Assembly: GCA_902800495.1 (NCBI GenBank)
Contig: CADCET010000003.1
Span: 45,966-109,965 of the forward strand
DNA: 64,000 nt
Direction of reading: 5' to 3'
Origin: an uncultured Prevotellaceae bacterium
GTDB lineage: Bacteria > Bacteroidota > Bacteroidia > Bacteroidales > Bacteroidaceae
The notes under the pieces were generated by a model, which had not been told where the DNA came from, did not search any database, and worked only from the letters and a program-made list of their open reading frames with translations. Made by a program: the position numbers and the translations under genes. Positions 34,297 through 43,746 of the stretch are shown piece after piece; within the stretch, counting starts at the first letter, position 1, and every line of letters begins with the position of its first letter.

Positions 34297-37200
34297 TTAC
34301 TTTCTTACAACCTTGCGGCCGTTCTGGATATAGACGCCCTTCTTGAGCGTGCTGACGCGACGCCCCTGCAAGTCATACACATCGTCGGAAACAGGGACGA
34401 TACTGGTCGTGATGTTTCTGATGTCTACAGACGAGTCGAACACCACCGACAGGGCGTCAACAGCTGACGACATCGTCGTGAACGCACGTTCCGAAGGAAT
34501 AGAGAGGGCGGTATGAGGCAGGAAGAAGCACTTGCCGTCCTTACTTCCTAACGAATAGGGATTCTTGTAAGTAGAGGTCTTCATATCGTTGTCGTTGCCA
34601 CGCAGTACGCTGGTGCGAAGGATAGCCGTCGTCTCTTCATCGGGCGTATAGGAGGTGCGATTCAAATGCAAATCTCCAGCATAGTCACTGACAATAATGA
34701 CGGCATAGCCTCCTGGCACCACATTGCCGATAGCGTGGAGCGTCAGTGTGTTACCACTACGCGAGGGGATGTAGGCCGTAGCCCCCTCTGGCAGTTCGTA
34801 GGCACAGAAAGAACAGAAGAAGGTGGCCCAATACTGGCCGTCGATGGCCTGCGTAGGAACCGTAGCGGTGCTGAAGTCGCCGAAGTATTCCAGTCGGAAG
34901 TTGTCGAAGATAGTCCAGTCGTTGTCCACAGCGTCGGTCTTCTTGACACCGACATTCACCTGCGTACTGTTCTTGACCAGGAAACTCAGGCTGTTATCAT
35001 AGAGTCCGGCGGTGAAGTAGTCGGAAGCGTCGTTCATCGAGTCGGGGAACTTGCCGCTGATGCCCGACGTCGTCTTTCCGACATCCAGCTTGCCCGCCTC
35101 GGTGAATATCGACTGAATGGGTACGTTCGTCGTTCCGGCATAGAACGAAGCGTTCAGGCTTTCGGTGCCGTTTTTATGCTTTGTGGCGGCTGTTGCATAC
35201 GGGCCATTACGGTAGAAGCCCTGCACCGACAGACGATAACGGCCTACAGGAAGTGTCGATGTCACTTTCTGATAGACGTCGAAAGTGGTGTTGAACTTCT
35301 CAGCGCAACGGTTTTCCTGCTTGCCACCAAGAGAGGGTTCGCCCGTCCATTTGTCGTTACGGCTGTCGTAGAGGCTGAACGAAGCGCCAGGAATGAGGAA
35401 CGTTGCGTCAACGGAAGATGAGCTCGTGGCACCGGCAAGCATCTCCATGCGCTCGCTCTCAGACACTTTCAGCCACTGGGCATTGGCATCCGTAGCCGTA
35501 CCAAGCACCAATGCGCTACTCGAACCATCGTATTGCAGGTACTTGTCGTTGATTGCCAATGTATAGGCCGTACGTCCGTCGACCTCGCCAACCTCAGTGA
35601 CCTTCCACTTGCCCAACGCCTGATCTACCCATGCAGACGTTCCGTCAACATTCAGATAGTGATGGTTGTCGTCGCGCTTGATACCGGTTTCGATAGTGCT
35701 GTTGCCGCTATCGTCGAAGCCCATAGTCACATTCAGGCCGCCATAGGGGGTCAGCGAGGCTTTCGTGCCATAGTTGTTAGCGCCGGTAAGCCACTGTCCA
35801 GCACCTACGTTATAGAGGTAGACAACCTCGTTATTCAGAATTGAACGGACGTTAGAGTAGATATTCCTGCCCTTAAAGTCTACGATGTGTACACGGTAAT
35901 CGCAGCCGTAGCCGCCCTCGGTATCATTATAAGTGTAGAGCTTAGGATCCTCGCTGGGGGTGAAGGTCTCTATCACCTCCCATTCCGGCTTCGCTGTTGT
36001 GCGGCGCTCAAGCATCATCTGCGCTGTCAACTCACCACTCAGTTCACGCCATGAGAGTTTCGTCGTATGGGTCGACTCCGTATACTGTCCTCCAAGCGTA
36101 GGTACACGCACCACAGCCTTGGGGACGTAGGCGTTTTTCTTTTTGAAGCCAAGGCCGGAGTTGATGGTGGCATAGTATTGCCCCGCAGCGGTGAGCTTGC
36201 CGTCCTTGTAAATCTTTGACGGATCGCGCTCGCCATTCCAGTAGTAGTAACGCTCCACGAAATCCTGACTGTTCATCTTTTCACAGATACGCTTCACGGC
36301 AGCAGCATTCTGCGCCTCGGTGACTCCTGAGGCAAAGGCGCCATTGCTGTTCCACGATGCGCCCCACACCCATTCGGTCACCCAGACGGGGCGCTTGAAG
36401 GCATTGTACCAGTTAGGTATGTTGGTATCGAACGACCCTTCAGCCCAATAGCCATGAAGGTCGATAATGTCGCAGCGCCAGCCGCGGGCGTCAATCTCGT
36501 TGAAGAAATCGCTCAAGAATCCCGTCGCATTCCAGTAGTCGCTGCCGTCCCAGGACGACGGTGAGCAAAGGCGCATACCAGTAGCCATCAGGTCCTCCCA
36601 GTTATTGAGGATGGCATTCAGGTCGCACTGGGCTTCGTCGGCGGGATTGCGCGGCTCGTTGTTGGTCTTCATGTGCGGCGACCAGGTAGCACTGCCCAGT
36701 TCGGCTGGCGAAGGCCAGTTCTCCTTGATATGTTGTGGCACACTCTCGACGTCGGGTCCCATGTTGCTTCCGACGCCCCATGTGTAGGTACTCGTGACGT
36801 TCAGTGCCGAACAGGCAGAATAGTCACCGTCGGCTGCTGCCAGTTGCTGCTTTCCCGTGTCGTACCACTTGAAGATGCGATACGACGTAATCTTGCTGTC
36901 AAGCTCGGCAGGCAGTTCGGCCACCTCCAGGTCGGCATCGTCAGCAATGAAGCAGCGACTGTAGCCATAGCCTTTGGCACGCAGCGAGAAGGTTACCATA
37001 TAGCCGCGCTTCAGCTTGAACGAGCGAATCTTGTTGTTCAGCTTCTCATCCGTCAGCGTGTTCATGAATCCACCGGTGTTCTCCAGCCCGAAGTCATTCA
37101 CGGCCGTACCGCCGAAATTCTGTTCTGAATAGACCGTCAATGGTTTGGTACTGTCGCCGTAGGGCAGAATGATGCAGCCACGGTTGTAGAGCTTCACCTG

Positions 37201-37509
37201 GCAGTTCTGTCCGTTTTTGGCTGGTGCGCCGGCTATCTGCACGTGGGCAGACAGCAGTTTCACGGCTGCAGAGGGTTTCACGGCTGCCAGGATAAGCACT
37301 GCAGCATCGGTATTCCCGATGTTGACGACACCGTTGGTGCCGAAGGGGGTGGCCGAGGTGACGGTATAGTCTGTGGCAGTAGTGATGGTAACGGTCTCGT
37401 TGACCTGCGTCACGCTCTTCTTGTCGTTGGCAGCCTGTCCGCAGATGCAGGCGGCAAGCATGACTGCCGAGAATGCTGTTCTAACTGATAGTAATCGGTT
37501 GTGAATCAT
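34297..37509 (-). CDS. Secreted multi-domain glycoside hydrolase (Asl1-like/GH128-type catalytic domain)
   Basis: A 1070-residue secreted protein; MIHNRLLSVRTAFSAVMLAA is the signal peptide. Around residues 240-450 lies an Asl1-like TIM-barrel: TNNEPRNPADEA (acid/base Glu near 285) and PVWVTEWVWGAS (nucleophile Glu near 377), with IIDLHGYW between them. A lectin-like region (VVYLYNVGAGQWLTGANNYG) and a carbohydrate-binding-like jelly roll follow. The C-terminal tail is YDLQGRRVSTLKKGVYIQNG. It likely hydrolyses beta-glucan or a related polymer at the cell surface; the substrate is uncertain. Confidence 0.75.
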   Translation of the reverse strand: MIHNRLLSVRTAFSAVMLAACICGQAANDKKSVTQVNETVTITTATDYTVTSATPFGTNGVVNIGNTDAAVLILAAVKPSAAVKLLSAHVQIAGAPAKNGQNCQVKLYNRGCIILPYGDSTKPLTVYSEQNFGGTAVNDFGLENTGGFMNTLTDEKLNNKIRSFKLKRGYMVTFSLRAKGYGYSRCFIADDADLEVAELPAELDSKITSYRIFKWYDTGKQQLAAADGDYSACSALNVTSTYTWGVGSNMGPDVESVPQHIKENWPSPAELGSATWSPHMKTNNEPRNPADEAQCDLNAILNNWEDLMATGMRLCSPSSWDGSDYWNATGFLSDFFNEIDARGWRCDIIDLHGYWAEGSFDTNIPNWYNAFKRPVWVTEWVWGASWNSNGAFASGVTEAQNAAAVKRICEKMNSQDFVERYYYWNGERDPSKIYKDGKLTAAGQYYATINSGLGFKKKNAYVPKAVVRVPTLGGQYTESTHTTKLSWRELSGELTAQMMLERRTTAKPEWEVIETFTPSEDPKLYTYNDTEGGYGCDYRVHIVDFKGRNIYSNVRSILNNEVVYLYNVGAGQWLTGANNYGTKASLTPYGGLNVTMGFDDSGNSTIETGIKRDDNHHYLNVDGTSAWVDQALGKWKVTEVGEVDGRTAYTLAINDKYLQYDGSSSALVLGTATDANAQWLKVSESERMEMLAGATSSSSVDATFLIPGASFSLYDSRNDKWTGEPSLGGKQENRCAEKFNTTFDVYQKVTSTLPVGRYRLSVQGFYRNGPYATAATKHKNGTESLNASFYAGTTNVPIQSIFTEAGKLDVGKTTSGISGKFPDSMNDASDYFTAGLYDNSLSFLVKNSTQVNVGVKKTDAVDNDWTIFDNFRLEYFGDFSTATVPTQAIDGQYWATFFCSFCAYELPEGATAYIPSRSGNTLTLHAIGNVVPGGYAVIIVSDYAGDLHLNRTSYTPDEETTAILRTSVLRGNDNDMKTSTYKNPYSLGSKDGKCFFLPHTALSIPSERAFTTMSSAVDALSVVFDSSVDIRNITTSIVPVSDDVYDLQGRRVSTLKKGVYIQNGRKVVRK

Positions 37510-37541
37510 TGTCGTGTAGGTTAGTAATTAGATATTTGGCG

Positions 37542-37573
37542 CAAATTTACTAATACTTTTCCACACAAACAAA
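37542..37573 (-). promoter_or_regulatory. Promoter of the glycosidase gene
   Basis: On the minus strand: TTTG (37570-37573), 20 bp, TAAATTTG (37542-37549), 32 bp before the ATG. Confidence 0.65.
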
Positions 37574-37598
37574 TTTTCTTGCACTTTTTTACGATTAA

Positions 37599-39317
37599 TC
37601 AGATTAACTGGCGGGCACGGTCGAGGGCGATGTTGATGTGCGAGCAGATATTGTCGGCACCAATCATCTCGTCGAACTTAGCCTTGTGGAGCACAGCCTG
37701 CACCTTCTCGTTGACGCCAGAGAGGACTACCTGAATACCCTCGTTTTGCGACATCAGGCAGAGGTTCGTCAGGTTGTGGATACCCGTAGAGTCGACGAAA
37801 GGCACCTTACGCATACGGATGATGCGCACCTTGGGACGTCCGCCACGGCCCAGCGCACCCATGATTTCCTCAAACTTATTACCTGCTCCGAAGAAATACG
37901 GACCGTTAATTTCGTAAACCTCGACGCCCTCGGGAATGGTGAGGTGCTCAAGATTGCCGAGCTGGAAGTCGCTCTCCTCCTCGGCGGGGTTAATCTCGTC
38001 GCTGATAACCTTGACATCGGTCGTCTCAGCCATACGGCGCATGAAGAGCAGACAGGCACAGATGAGTCCGACCTCGATGGCGATGGTCAGGTCGAAGATG
38101 ACAGTGAGCAGGAACGTTACCCACAGCACGATGACGTCGCTCTTCGGGTTCTTCATAATCGAGAAGAACGAGCGCCAGCCGCTCATGCCGTAGCTGACGA
38201 TGACGAGTACACCAGCCAGACAGGCCATCGGGATGTACTGTGCCAACGGCATGAGGAAGAGGAAGATCAGCAGCAACACGGCAGCATGGACAATACCGGC
38301 TACCGGTGTGCGACCACCATTATTAATATTAGTCATGGTACGGGCGATGGCACCTGTGGCAGGGATACCGCCAAACAGCGGCGAAGCCAAGTTGGCCACA
38401 CCCTGAGCTATCAGCTCGGTATTGCTGGAATGGCGGGCGCCGATAACACCATCGGCCACCGTGGCAGAGAGCAACGATTCTATGGCGCCGAGGATGGCGA
38501 TGGTGATAGCGGGCGACACCAGTCCTTTAATTGTTTCCCACGACAGAGCGGGCACCTGTGCTTCAGGAAGGACATTAGAGATGGCAAAGCGGTCGCCAAT
38601 GGTCTCGATGGTAGTAACGCCGGCATACTGCTTCAGCAGCAGTGCCGCAACAGTCATGACGATGATGGCAATCAGCGAACCAGGGAGCTTTGACAGAAAT
38701 GAGAAATGAGAATTGAGGAATGAGGAATGGCTGAAGCGTGGCCACAGGGCAATAAGCGCCACAGAGCCGATACCCACGCCTGCACTCCACCAGTCGATGG
38801 TGGGGAAAGAACCCACGTAGGCTATCCACTTCTCAATAAAGTCGCTGGGCACACTCTCCATCGTCAGTCCTAACAGGTCCTTGATCTGCGTAGTAAAGAT
38901 CGTCAGCGCAATACCCGAGGTGAAGCCCACGACAATGGGATAAGGGATGTACTTGATGATAGTGCCTAAATGGAGGACGCCAAACAAAATGAGAAACACA
39001 CCGGCCATCAGCGTGGCAATGGTCAGGCCTTCGAAGCCATACTGCTGAATGATGCCGTAGATAATAATAATGAACGCGCCCGTAGGACCACCTATCTGCA
39101 CCTTGGAACCACCAAGGACGGATACGAGGAGACCGGCAACGATGGCGGTGATGATACCCTTCTCGGGCGTCACACCAGAGGCGATACCGAAAGCAATAGC
39201 CAACGGTAGGGCGACGATACCTACAATGATACCGGCCAACAGGTCGGTGGTGAACTGCTTCTTCGAGTAGTTCTTGAGTGTCGCAAAGAGCTGCGGCTTA
39301 AACTCTAATGTCGTCAT
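37599..39317 (-). CDS. SulP family anion transporter with STAS domain
   Basis: The 572-residue inner-membrane protein moves sulfate, bicarbonate or a similar anion. The start MTTLEFKPQLFATLKNYSKK, the segment GIVALPLAIAFGIASGV and the C-terminal STAS domain (FVDSTGIHNLTNLC) are typical. Residues about 195-209 (HSSFLNSHFSFLSK) form an extra loop encoded by ATGAGRA heptamers (38699-38726), located between LWPRF and KLPGSLIAI. The promoter (39348-39378) is divergent from that of the 39458 gene. Confidence 0.9.
   Translation of the reverse strand: MTTLEFKPQLFATLKNYSKKQFTTDLLAGIIVGIVALPLAIAFGIASGVTPEKGIITAIVAGLLVSVLGGSKVQIGGPTGAFIIIIYGIIQQYGFEGLTIATLMAGVFLILFGVLHLGTIIKYIPYPIVVGFTSGIALTIFTTQIKDLLGLTMESVPSDFIEKWIAYVGSFPTIDWWSAGVGIGSVALIALWPRFSHSSFLNSHFSFLSKLPGSLIAIIVMTVAALLLKQYAGVTTIETIGDRFAISNVLPEAQVPALSWETIKGLVSPAITIAILGAIESLLSATVADGVIGARHSSNTELIAQGVANLASPLFGGIPATGAIARTMTNINNGGRTPVAGIVHAAVLLLIFLFLMPLAQYIPMACLAGVLVIVSYGMSGWRSFFSIMKNPKSDVIVLWVTFLLTVIFDLTIAIEVGLICACLLFMRRMAETTDVKVISDEINPAEEESDFQLGNLEHLTIPEGVEVYEINGPYFFGAGNKFEEIMGALGRGGRPKVRIIRMRKVPFVDSTGIHNLTNLCLMSQNEGIQVVLSGVNEKVQAVLHKAKFDEMIGADNICSHINIALDRARQLI
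38699..38726. repeat. Four ATGAGRA heptamers inside the SulP gene
   Basis: ATGAGAA, ATGAGAA, TTGAGGA, ATGAGGA on the plus strand, period 7. The coding strand reads them in frame as Ser/Phe/His/Leu-rich sequence. Confidence 0.7.
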
Positions 39318-39347
39318 AATTTAAACTGTTATCTTGAAAAGAGGGTG

Positions 39348-39378
39348 CAAAGGTACGAAAAAAGTTAATAATAGCAAA
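39348..39378 (-). promoter_or_regulatory. Promoter of SulP gene
   Basis: On the minus strand: TTTG (39375-39378), 19 bp, TACCTTTG (39348-39355). Confidence 0.7.
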
Positions 39379-39407
39379 AGAATATGGCAAGATAATGAAA
39401 AAAACAC

Positions 39408-39415
39408 TACTTTTG
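39408..39415 (+). promoter_or_regulatory. -7 element of the Ala-rich lipoprotein gene
   Basis: TACTTTTG, 42 bp before the ATG at 39458; divergent from the SulP promoter. Confidence 0.55.
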
Positions 39416-39457
39416 CCACCAGATTTAAACATTCAAACCTTTTAAAATTATAATGTT

Positions 39458-40054
39458 ATGAAAAAATTGATGATGATTGTGATGGCAGCTATGGCCATCG
39501 GTTTCGCTTCGTGTGGCAACAAGGCTCAGCAGGCTCCAGCTGACGAAGTAGTGGCTGACTCTACTGCTGCTTTCGACGTTGAGACGGCTATCAATGAGGC
39601 TACCGCCCAGCTGTCAGAGCAAATCGAGGCTAAGGATGCCAACAAGCTGCAGCAGGTGATTGAGGCTATCCAGGCAAAGGTGGCCGAAATCCTCAAGCAG
39701 AATCCTGATGCTGCCAAGGAGTACGTGACCAAGGTGCAGGACTTCCTGAAGGAGAATGCCGAGCAGATTAAGTCGTTCGTTGGTGAGAATGCCGCCGCTC
39801 AGGCTGCCGTCAACGCGCTGACCGCCACGCCCGCCGAGACGATTGTCAACGGACTGATGCAGGCCGTCGACGGTGTGAAGGCTGCGGGTGAGGATGCTGC
39901 CGATGCCGCCCAGGAGGTTGTAGAGGGGGCTGTCGATAACGCTAAGCAGGCTGGTCAGGATGCCGTCGACGCTGCCAAGCAGAAGGCTAACGAAGAAATT
40001 GACAATGCTGCCAACAAAGCTGCCGACGAAGCAAAAAAGGCTTTAGGAATCTAA
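39458..40054 (+). CDS. Ala/Asp-rich helical lipoprotein
   Basis: MKKLMMIVMAAMAIGFASCG is a lipoprotein signal with Cys19. The mature 180 residues are helical, rich in Ala, Glu, Gln and Asp, with 11-residue-like amphipathic repeats (DAADAAQEVVEGAVDNAKQA, then GQDAVDAAKQKANEEIDNAA), like LEA or apolipoprotein-type proteins. It may shield the envelope or bind the surface; function unknown. Codon use is biased towards highly expressed genes (GCT, AAG). A strong terminator follows. Confidence 0.7.
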   Translation: MKKLMMIVMAAMAIGFASCGNKAQQAPADEVVADSTAAFDVETAINEATAQLSEQIEAKDANKLQQVIEAIQAKVAEILKQNPDAAKEYVTKVQDFLKENAEQIKSFVGENAAAQAAVNALTATPAETIVNGLMQAVDGVKAAGEDAADAAQEVVEGAVDNAKQAGQDAVDAAKQKANEEIDNAANKAADEAKKALGI

Positions 40055-40078
40055 AGTGAAGAGTGATTCACTGAAAAA

Positions 40079-40112
40079 AACGGGGCATTCGTTGAACGGA
40101 TTTGCCCCGTTT
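40079..40112 (+). terminator. Terminator of the lipoprotein gene, overlapping the next promoter
   Basis: AACGGGGCA and TGCCCCGTT pair, followed by TCTTTTTTTT. The -33 element of the next promoter (TTTG, 40101-40104) lies inside the right arm. Confidence 0.8.
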
Positions 40113-40132
40113 CTTTTTTTTCATTATCTTTG
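40101..40132 (+). promoter_or_regulatory. Promoter of the beta-helix/LytS operon
   Basis: TTTG (40101-40104), 20 bp, TATCTTTG (40125-40132), 29 bp before the ATG at 40162. Confidence 0.7.
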
Positions 40133-40161
40133 CAGCATCAGAAACAAACAAATTGATTTAT

Positions 40162-40557
40162 ATGAAACGACATGCACTGATAACCATGATCCTGGCGGGT
40201 ACGATGACGGCACAGGCGGCCGACTACCAGTACCTGACCATCGAGAAAAACGACGGCACAGCCACATCGCTGACCGCTGTAGGACTGACACTGAACTACA
40301 GCAACGGCACATTGACAGCCACCAATGGTACGGAACAGGCAGCCATAGCGCTGACGGACCTGAAAAGGATGTACTTCACGAACACCCAGTCGACGACAGC
40401 CATCGAGCGTGTCGAGGCGTCGGCTGACGACTGGAACGATGCAGAAACAGAAATTTACGACCTCAGCGGACGCCGGCTGCCACAAGGCCGAAAGCCTGCC
40501 TGCGGACTCTATATCTTCAAGAAAGGAAACACAACAACTAAGAAGTACGTGAAATGA
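40162..40557 (+). CDS. Small secreted protein with sorting-like tail
   Basis: The start at 40162 gives MKRHALITMILAGTMTAQAA, a signal peptide. The 131-residue protein continues YQYLTIEKNDGTATSLTAVG and ends IYDLSGRRLPQGRKPACGLY IFKKGN, a version of the Prevotella tail. In these genomes the small 'L-x-L-x-x-x-DGT' proteins often precede the beta-helix protein. It overlaps the next gene by ATGA. Function unknown; it may help display or anchor the operon's beta-helix protein. Confidence 0.65.
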   Translation: MKRHALITMILAGTMTAQAADYQYLTIEKNDGTATSLTAVGLTLNYSNGTLTATNGTEQAAIALTDLKRMYFTNTQSTTAIERVEASADDWNDAETEIYDLSGRRLPQGRKPACGLYIFKKGNTTTKKYVK

Positions 40558-42476
40558 AACAGCTACTAACAACCCTTGCACTCGTGCTGGCAACCATCGG
40601 CATCGAGGCTCAGACTCTGAACGTCCAGCAGGGCAGTGTCACCTACGCCTTCACGGCCAATGCCGACGACATGACCTACACCGACAACGGACAGACGCTG
40701 ACCATTCAGGGCAAAGCGTTCAGCACTCAGGACATCAGTAAGATTACCGTCGACGATACCAGCGTCGAGAACAATAGCGTCAGCATCAGCTACAGCGGCA
40801 CGACGGCCAGCGTCGTCATTGCCGGCAACGTGGCCAACTACGTCACAGCCACCGTCAATGGGGCTCATGTCGCCATCAGCCAGACAAACACCGCCGACGT
40901 AGACGGCGACGAGATTACCTACACGCTGAGCGGCTCGACCACCGACGGCGGACTGGAACTCGACGGCAGCTACAAGTGTACTATCCAACTGTCGGGCGTC
41001 ACGCTGACAAACCCCTCTGGTGCTGCCATCAGCATCAACAACAAGAAGCGTATACAGATCTCAGCCAAGAGCGGCACGACAAATACCCTGACCGACGGTG
41101 CCAACGGCTCGCAGAAAGGCTCGCTCTACAGCAAGGGACAGCTGCAACTGCAGGGCAAAGGCACGCTGACCGTCGTCGGCAACACGGCTCACGCCATCAA
41201 GAGCGGCGACTACATCGCGGTGAAAAACCTGACGCTGAACATCACAAAGGCCGTCAAGGACGGTATCTCGTGCAACAAGTACTTCCTGATGGAGAGCGGC
41301 ACGGTGACCATCAGCGGCGTGGGCGACGACGGCATACAGGCCGACATAGAAGAAGACGATGACAAGACGGGCACAACCACCAACCACGAAGACGAGAACA
41401 GCGGCAACGTCTACATAGAAGGCGGCACGCTGAACATCACGACGACGGGTACAGCCACTAAGGGCGTCAAGGCTGCCGGCGACCTCATCGTCAGCGACGG
41501 CACCATCAACATCAAAACTACAGGCAACGGCACCGTCGAGACGGAAACGGTCAACGGCACAACAACCACCGACGCTAAAGGCAGCGCAGGACTGAACGCC
41601 GATAACGACATCACCATCAACGGCGGCACCATCATGCTGACAAACAGCGGGACGGGCGGAAAGTGTATCAAGGCCGATAACATACTGACCGTCAACAGCG
41701 GCAACATCACGGCTACAAACACCGCTTCAAACTACAGCTCGGGCAGCTATTCGGCATCGGCAAAAGCCATAAAGGCCGGAACGAAGTCGGCAGCCAGCAC
41801 AAGCCGCGAAGAGGCACCCGGCGGAGGTGGCGGCGGTGGATTCCCCGGTGGGGGAGGATACCCCGGCGGCGGTGGATTCCCCGGTGGTGGAGGCAACAAC
41901 AATTACACCTATACTGGCGGCATTGTCATCAACGGTGGAACTATCGTGGCTACGGCCAAGAGTCATGAAGCCATCGAGGCCAAAGGCACCATCAGCATCA
42001 CCGGCGGCTACGTCTATGCCGAGGCTGGCGACGACGCTATCAACGCGGCCTCCGACTTTACCATCAGCGGCGGCTACGTCATGGGAAACTCCACCGGCAA
42101 CGACGGACTTGACGCCAACGGCAACTTCTACATCAAGGGTGGCAACGTGTTTGCCGTTGCCAAAGGGTCGCCAGAGGTGGGCATCGACGCCAACACCGAG
42201 GGTGGCTGCAAACTCTATATCACCGGCGGCAACGTTGCCGCCATCGGCGGACTGGAGAACGGCAGCAGCCTCACGGGCGTCACCAGCAAGTCGACGTCAT
42301 ACAGCAAGGGCAGCTGGTACACATTCAAGAACGGCTCAACGGCAGTCTTCTCCATGAAGGTGCCGTCGAACAGCAACATGGGCAACAGCATGACCATCGT
42401 CGCTTCAAGCACGCCATCCGTATCGTTGGGGGCTATCAGCGGGACAAGTATTTGGAACGGATATGGCGTTAAATAG
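40554..42476 (+). CDS. Cthe_2159-like carbohydrate-binding beta-helix protein
   Basis: The 640-residue secreted protein (signal MKQLLTTLALVLATIGIEAQ) is a right-handed beta-helix built of repeats such as NSGNVYIEGGTLNITTTGTA and SAGLNADNDITINGGTIMLT. It matches the carbohydrate-binding domain family of Cthe_2159, which binds acidic glycans and calcium. A glycine-rich linker (GGGGGGGFPGGGGYPGGGGF) interrupts the helix at residues 425-445. It lies between a small secreted protein and a LytS kinase in one operon, suggesting that surface glycan binding and sensing are linked. Confidence 0.75.
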   Translation: MKQLLTTLALVLATIGIEAQTLNVQQGSVTYAFTANADDMTYTDNGQTLTIQGKAFSTQDISKITVDDTSVENNSVSISYSGTTASVVIAGNVANYVTATVNGAHVAISQTNTADVDGDEITYTLSGSTTDGGLELDGSYKCTIQLSGVTLTNPSGAAISINNKKRIQISAKSGTTNTLTDGANGSQKGSLYSKGQLQLQGKGTLTVVGNTAHAIKSGDYIAVKNLTLNITKAVKDGISCNKYFLMESGTVTISGVGDDGIQADIEEDDDKTGTTTNHEDENSGNVYIEGGTLNITTTGTATKGVKAAGDLIVSDGTINIKTTGNGTVETETVNGTTTTDAKGSAGLNADNDITINGGTIMLTNSGTGGKCIKADNILTVNSGNITATNTASNYSSGSYSASAKAIKAGTKSAASTSREEAPGGGGGGGFPGGGGYPGGGGFPGGGGNNNYTYTGGIVINGGTIVATAKSHEAIEAKGTISITGGYVYAEAGDDAINAASDFTISGGYVMGNSTGNDGLDANGNFYIKGGNVFAVAKGSPEVGIDANTEGGCKLYITGGNVAAIGGLENGSSLTGVTSKSTSYSKGSWYTFKNGSTAVFSMKVPSNSNMGNSMTIVASSTPSVSLGAISGTSIWNGYGVK

Positions 42477-43746
42477 ACACACCATGACTTTCAGCAAGGA
42501 CAAACGGCAGGAGACCGTCATATACTTGGTGCTGTGGGGACTACTCTTCATGGCGCCAATCATGAGTCTGTATATCCGTACGACAAACGACACGTCGCTG
42601 ACGTTCGACTGGGACGAGGTGCTGATGGTGTGGCGACAGTACGGCCTGTACTTTGCCGTCTTCCTCGTCCACAACCATCTGTTGGCGCCATTGCTGGTGT
42701 ACAAGCAGCAGAAACTGATATACTTCGGCATCGTCATCGCACTGGTTGGTGCGTTCACGTTCTACCAGTGCCAAGACCGTCCAAAACATCACGCTCCACG
42801 GATAGAGAAGATGGAGCGCCCCGAACTCAACGAACATCCAAGCCGACAGGAACGCCCGGAACTGATGGAAGGTCCGGAAAACCCGGAGCACCCGCAGTTT
42901 GCTGGCGACGGTGCCCACCGTCCTCACGGCCCGCGACATTTCCGCCGTGACGACCACCGACCGCCGGTCATCCTCAGCCAGCACGACATCATTGCTGTCA
43001 TCATACTCATCCTCATGCTCGGTATGAACCTCGGTGTGAAGCTCTACTTCAAGCAGAAAGGCGATCAGCGACACCTGACGGAGATGGAGCGTAAGAATCT
43101 GGAACAGCAGTTGGAGTATCTGAAATATCAGCTGAACCCTCACTTCCTGATGAACACGCTGAACAACATCCACGCCCTGGTCGACATCAATCCCGAACGC
43201 TCGAAGGAGGCCATCATCCAGCTGTCGAAAATCCTGCGCTACGTGCTCTATGAGACGGACAACAAGCGGGTGCCGTTAAACAAGGAATTGGAGTTCATGA
43301 AGAACTATACCGACTTGATGAGAATGCGCTACGGCGGCAAACTGCAATTCACAGACAGCTCCAACCAGCTCATCCCGTCAAGTCCCGACCAGTCGCAGAT
43401 GATTCCTCCCCTACTCTTCATCTCGTTCGTCGAGAATGCCTTCAAGCACGGCGTCAGCTATCAGCAACCGTCATTCATAGAGATCACAGGCAAGCGCCAT
43501 AAGGACAAGCAGGATCACGACCGCCTGCTCTGGAGCTGTCGCAACAGCAAGCACCAGAAGCAACAACAAACAACCGTGCCACAGCAGGGCGGCGTAGGTA
43601 TGGCCAACGTACGGCAGCGGTTAGACATCATCTTCGGCAACAACTACACACTCAACGTCAACGAGACTGACAATACCTACGAAGTGACGCTCGACATTCC
43701 AATGGAGGAGGACGTCAATACGTCCTGCAAATCCACATTTGCATGA
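42463..43746 (+). CDS. LytS-type sensor histidine kinase
   Basis: The 427-residue protein has four membrane segments (residues about 18-40, 60-80, 86-104, 172-195) and a His_kinase domain with QLNPHFLMNTLNNIHALVD (His near 227). ENAFKHG and GVGMANVRQRL are the ATP-binding boxes. Between segments 3 and 4 is a Pro/His/Arg-rich loop (HPSRQERPELMEGPENPEHP, HRPHGPRHFRRDDHRPP), perhaps metal-binding. The start may be 42463 or 42484. Its LytTR partner is missing next door but present at 53181, on the other side of the defence island. It overlaps the convergent ATPase gene by 32 bp. Confidence 0.85.
   Translation: MALNRHTMTFSKDKRQETVIYLVLWGLLFMAPIMSLYIRTTNDTSLTFDWDEVLMVWRQYGLYFAVFLVHNHLLAPLLVYKQQKLIYFGIVIALVGAFTFYQCQDRPKHHAPRIEKMERPELNEHPSRQERPELMEGPENPEHPQFAGDGAHRPHGPRHFRRDDHRPPVILSQHDIIAVIILILMLGMNLGVKLYFKQKGDQRHLTEMERKNLEQQLEYLKYQLNPHFLMNTLNNIHALVDINPERSKEAIIQLSKILRYVLYETDNKRVPLNKELEFMKNYTDLMRMRYGGKLQFTDSSNQLIPSSPDQSQMIPPLLFISFVENAFKHGVSYQQPSFIEITGKRHKDKQDHDRLLWSCRNSKHQKQQQTTVPQQGGVGMANVRQRLDIIFGNNYTLNVNETDNTYEVTLDIPMEEDVNTSCKSTFA

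Noticed and set aside
37638-38693. 351-codon frame opposite the SulP gene
   Set aside because: Antisense shadow; the SulP protein on the other strand is unambiguous.
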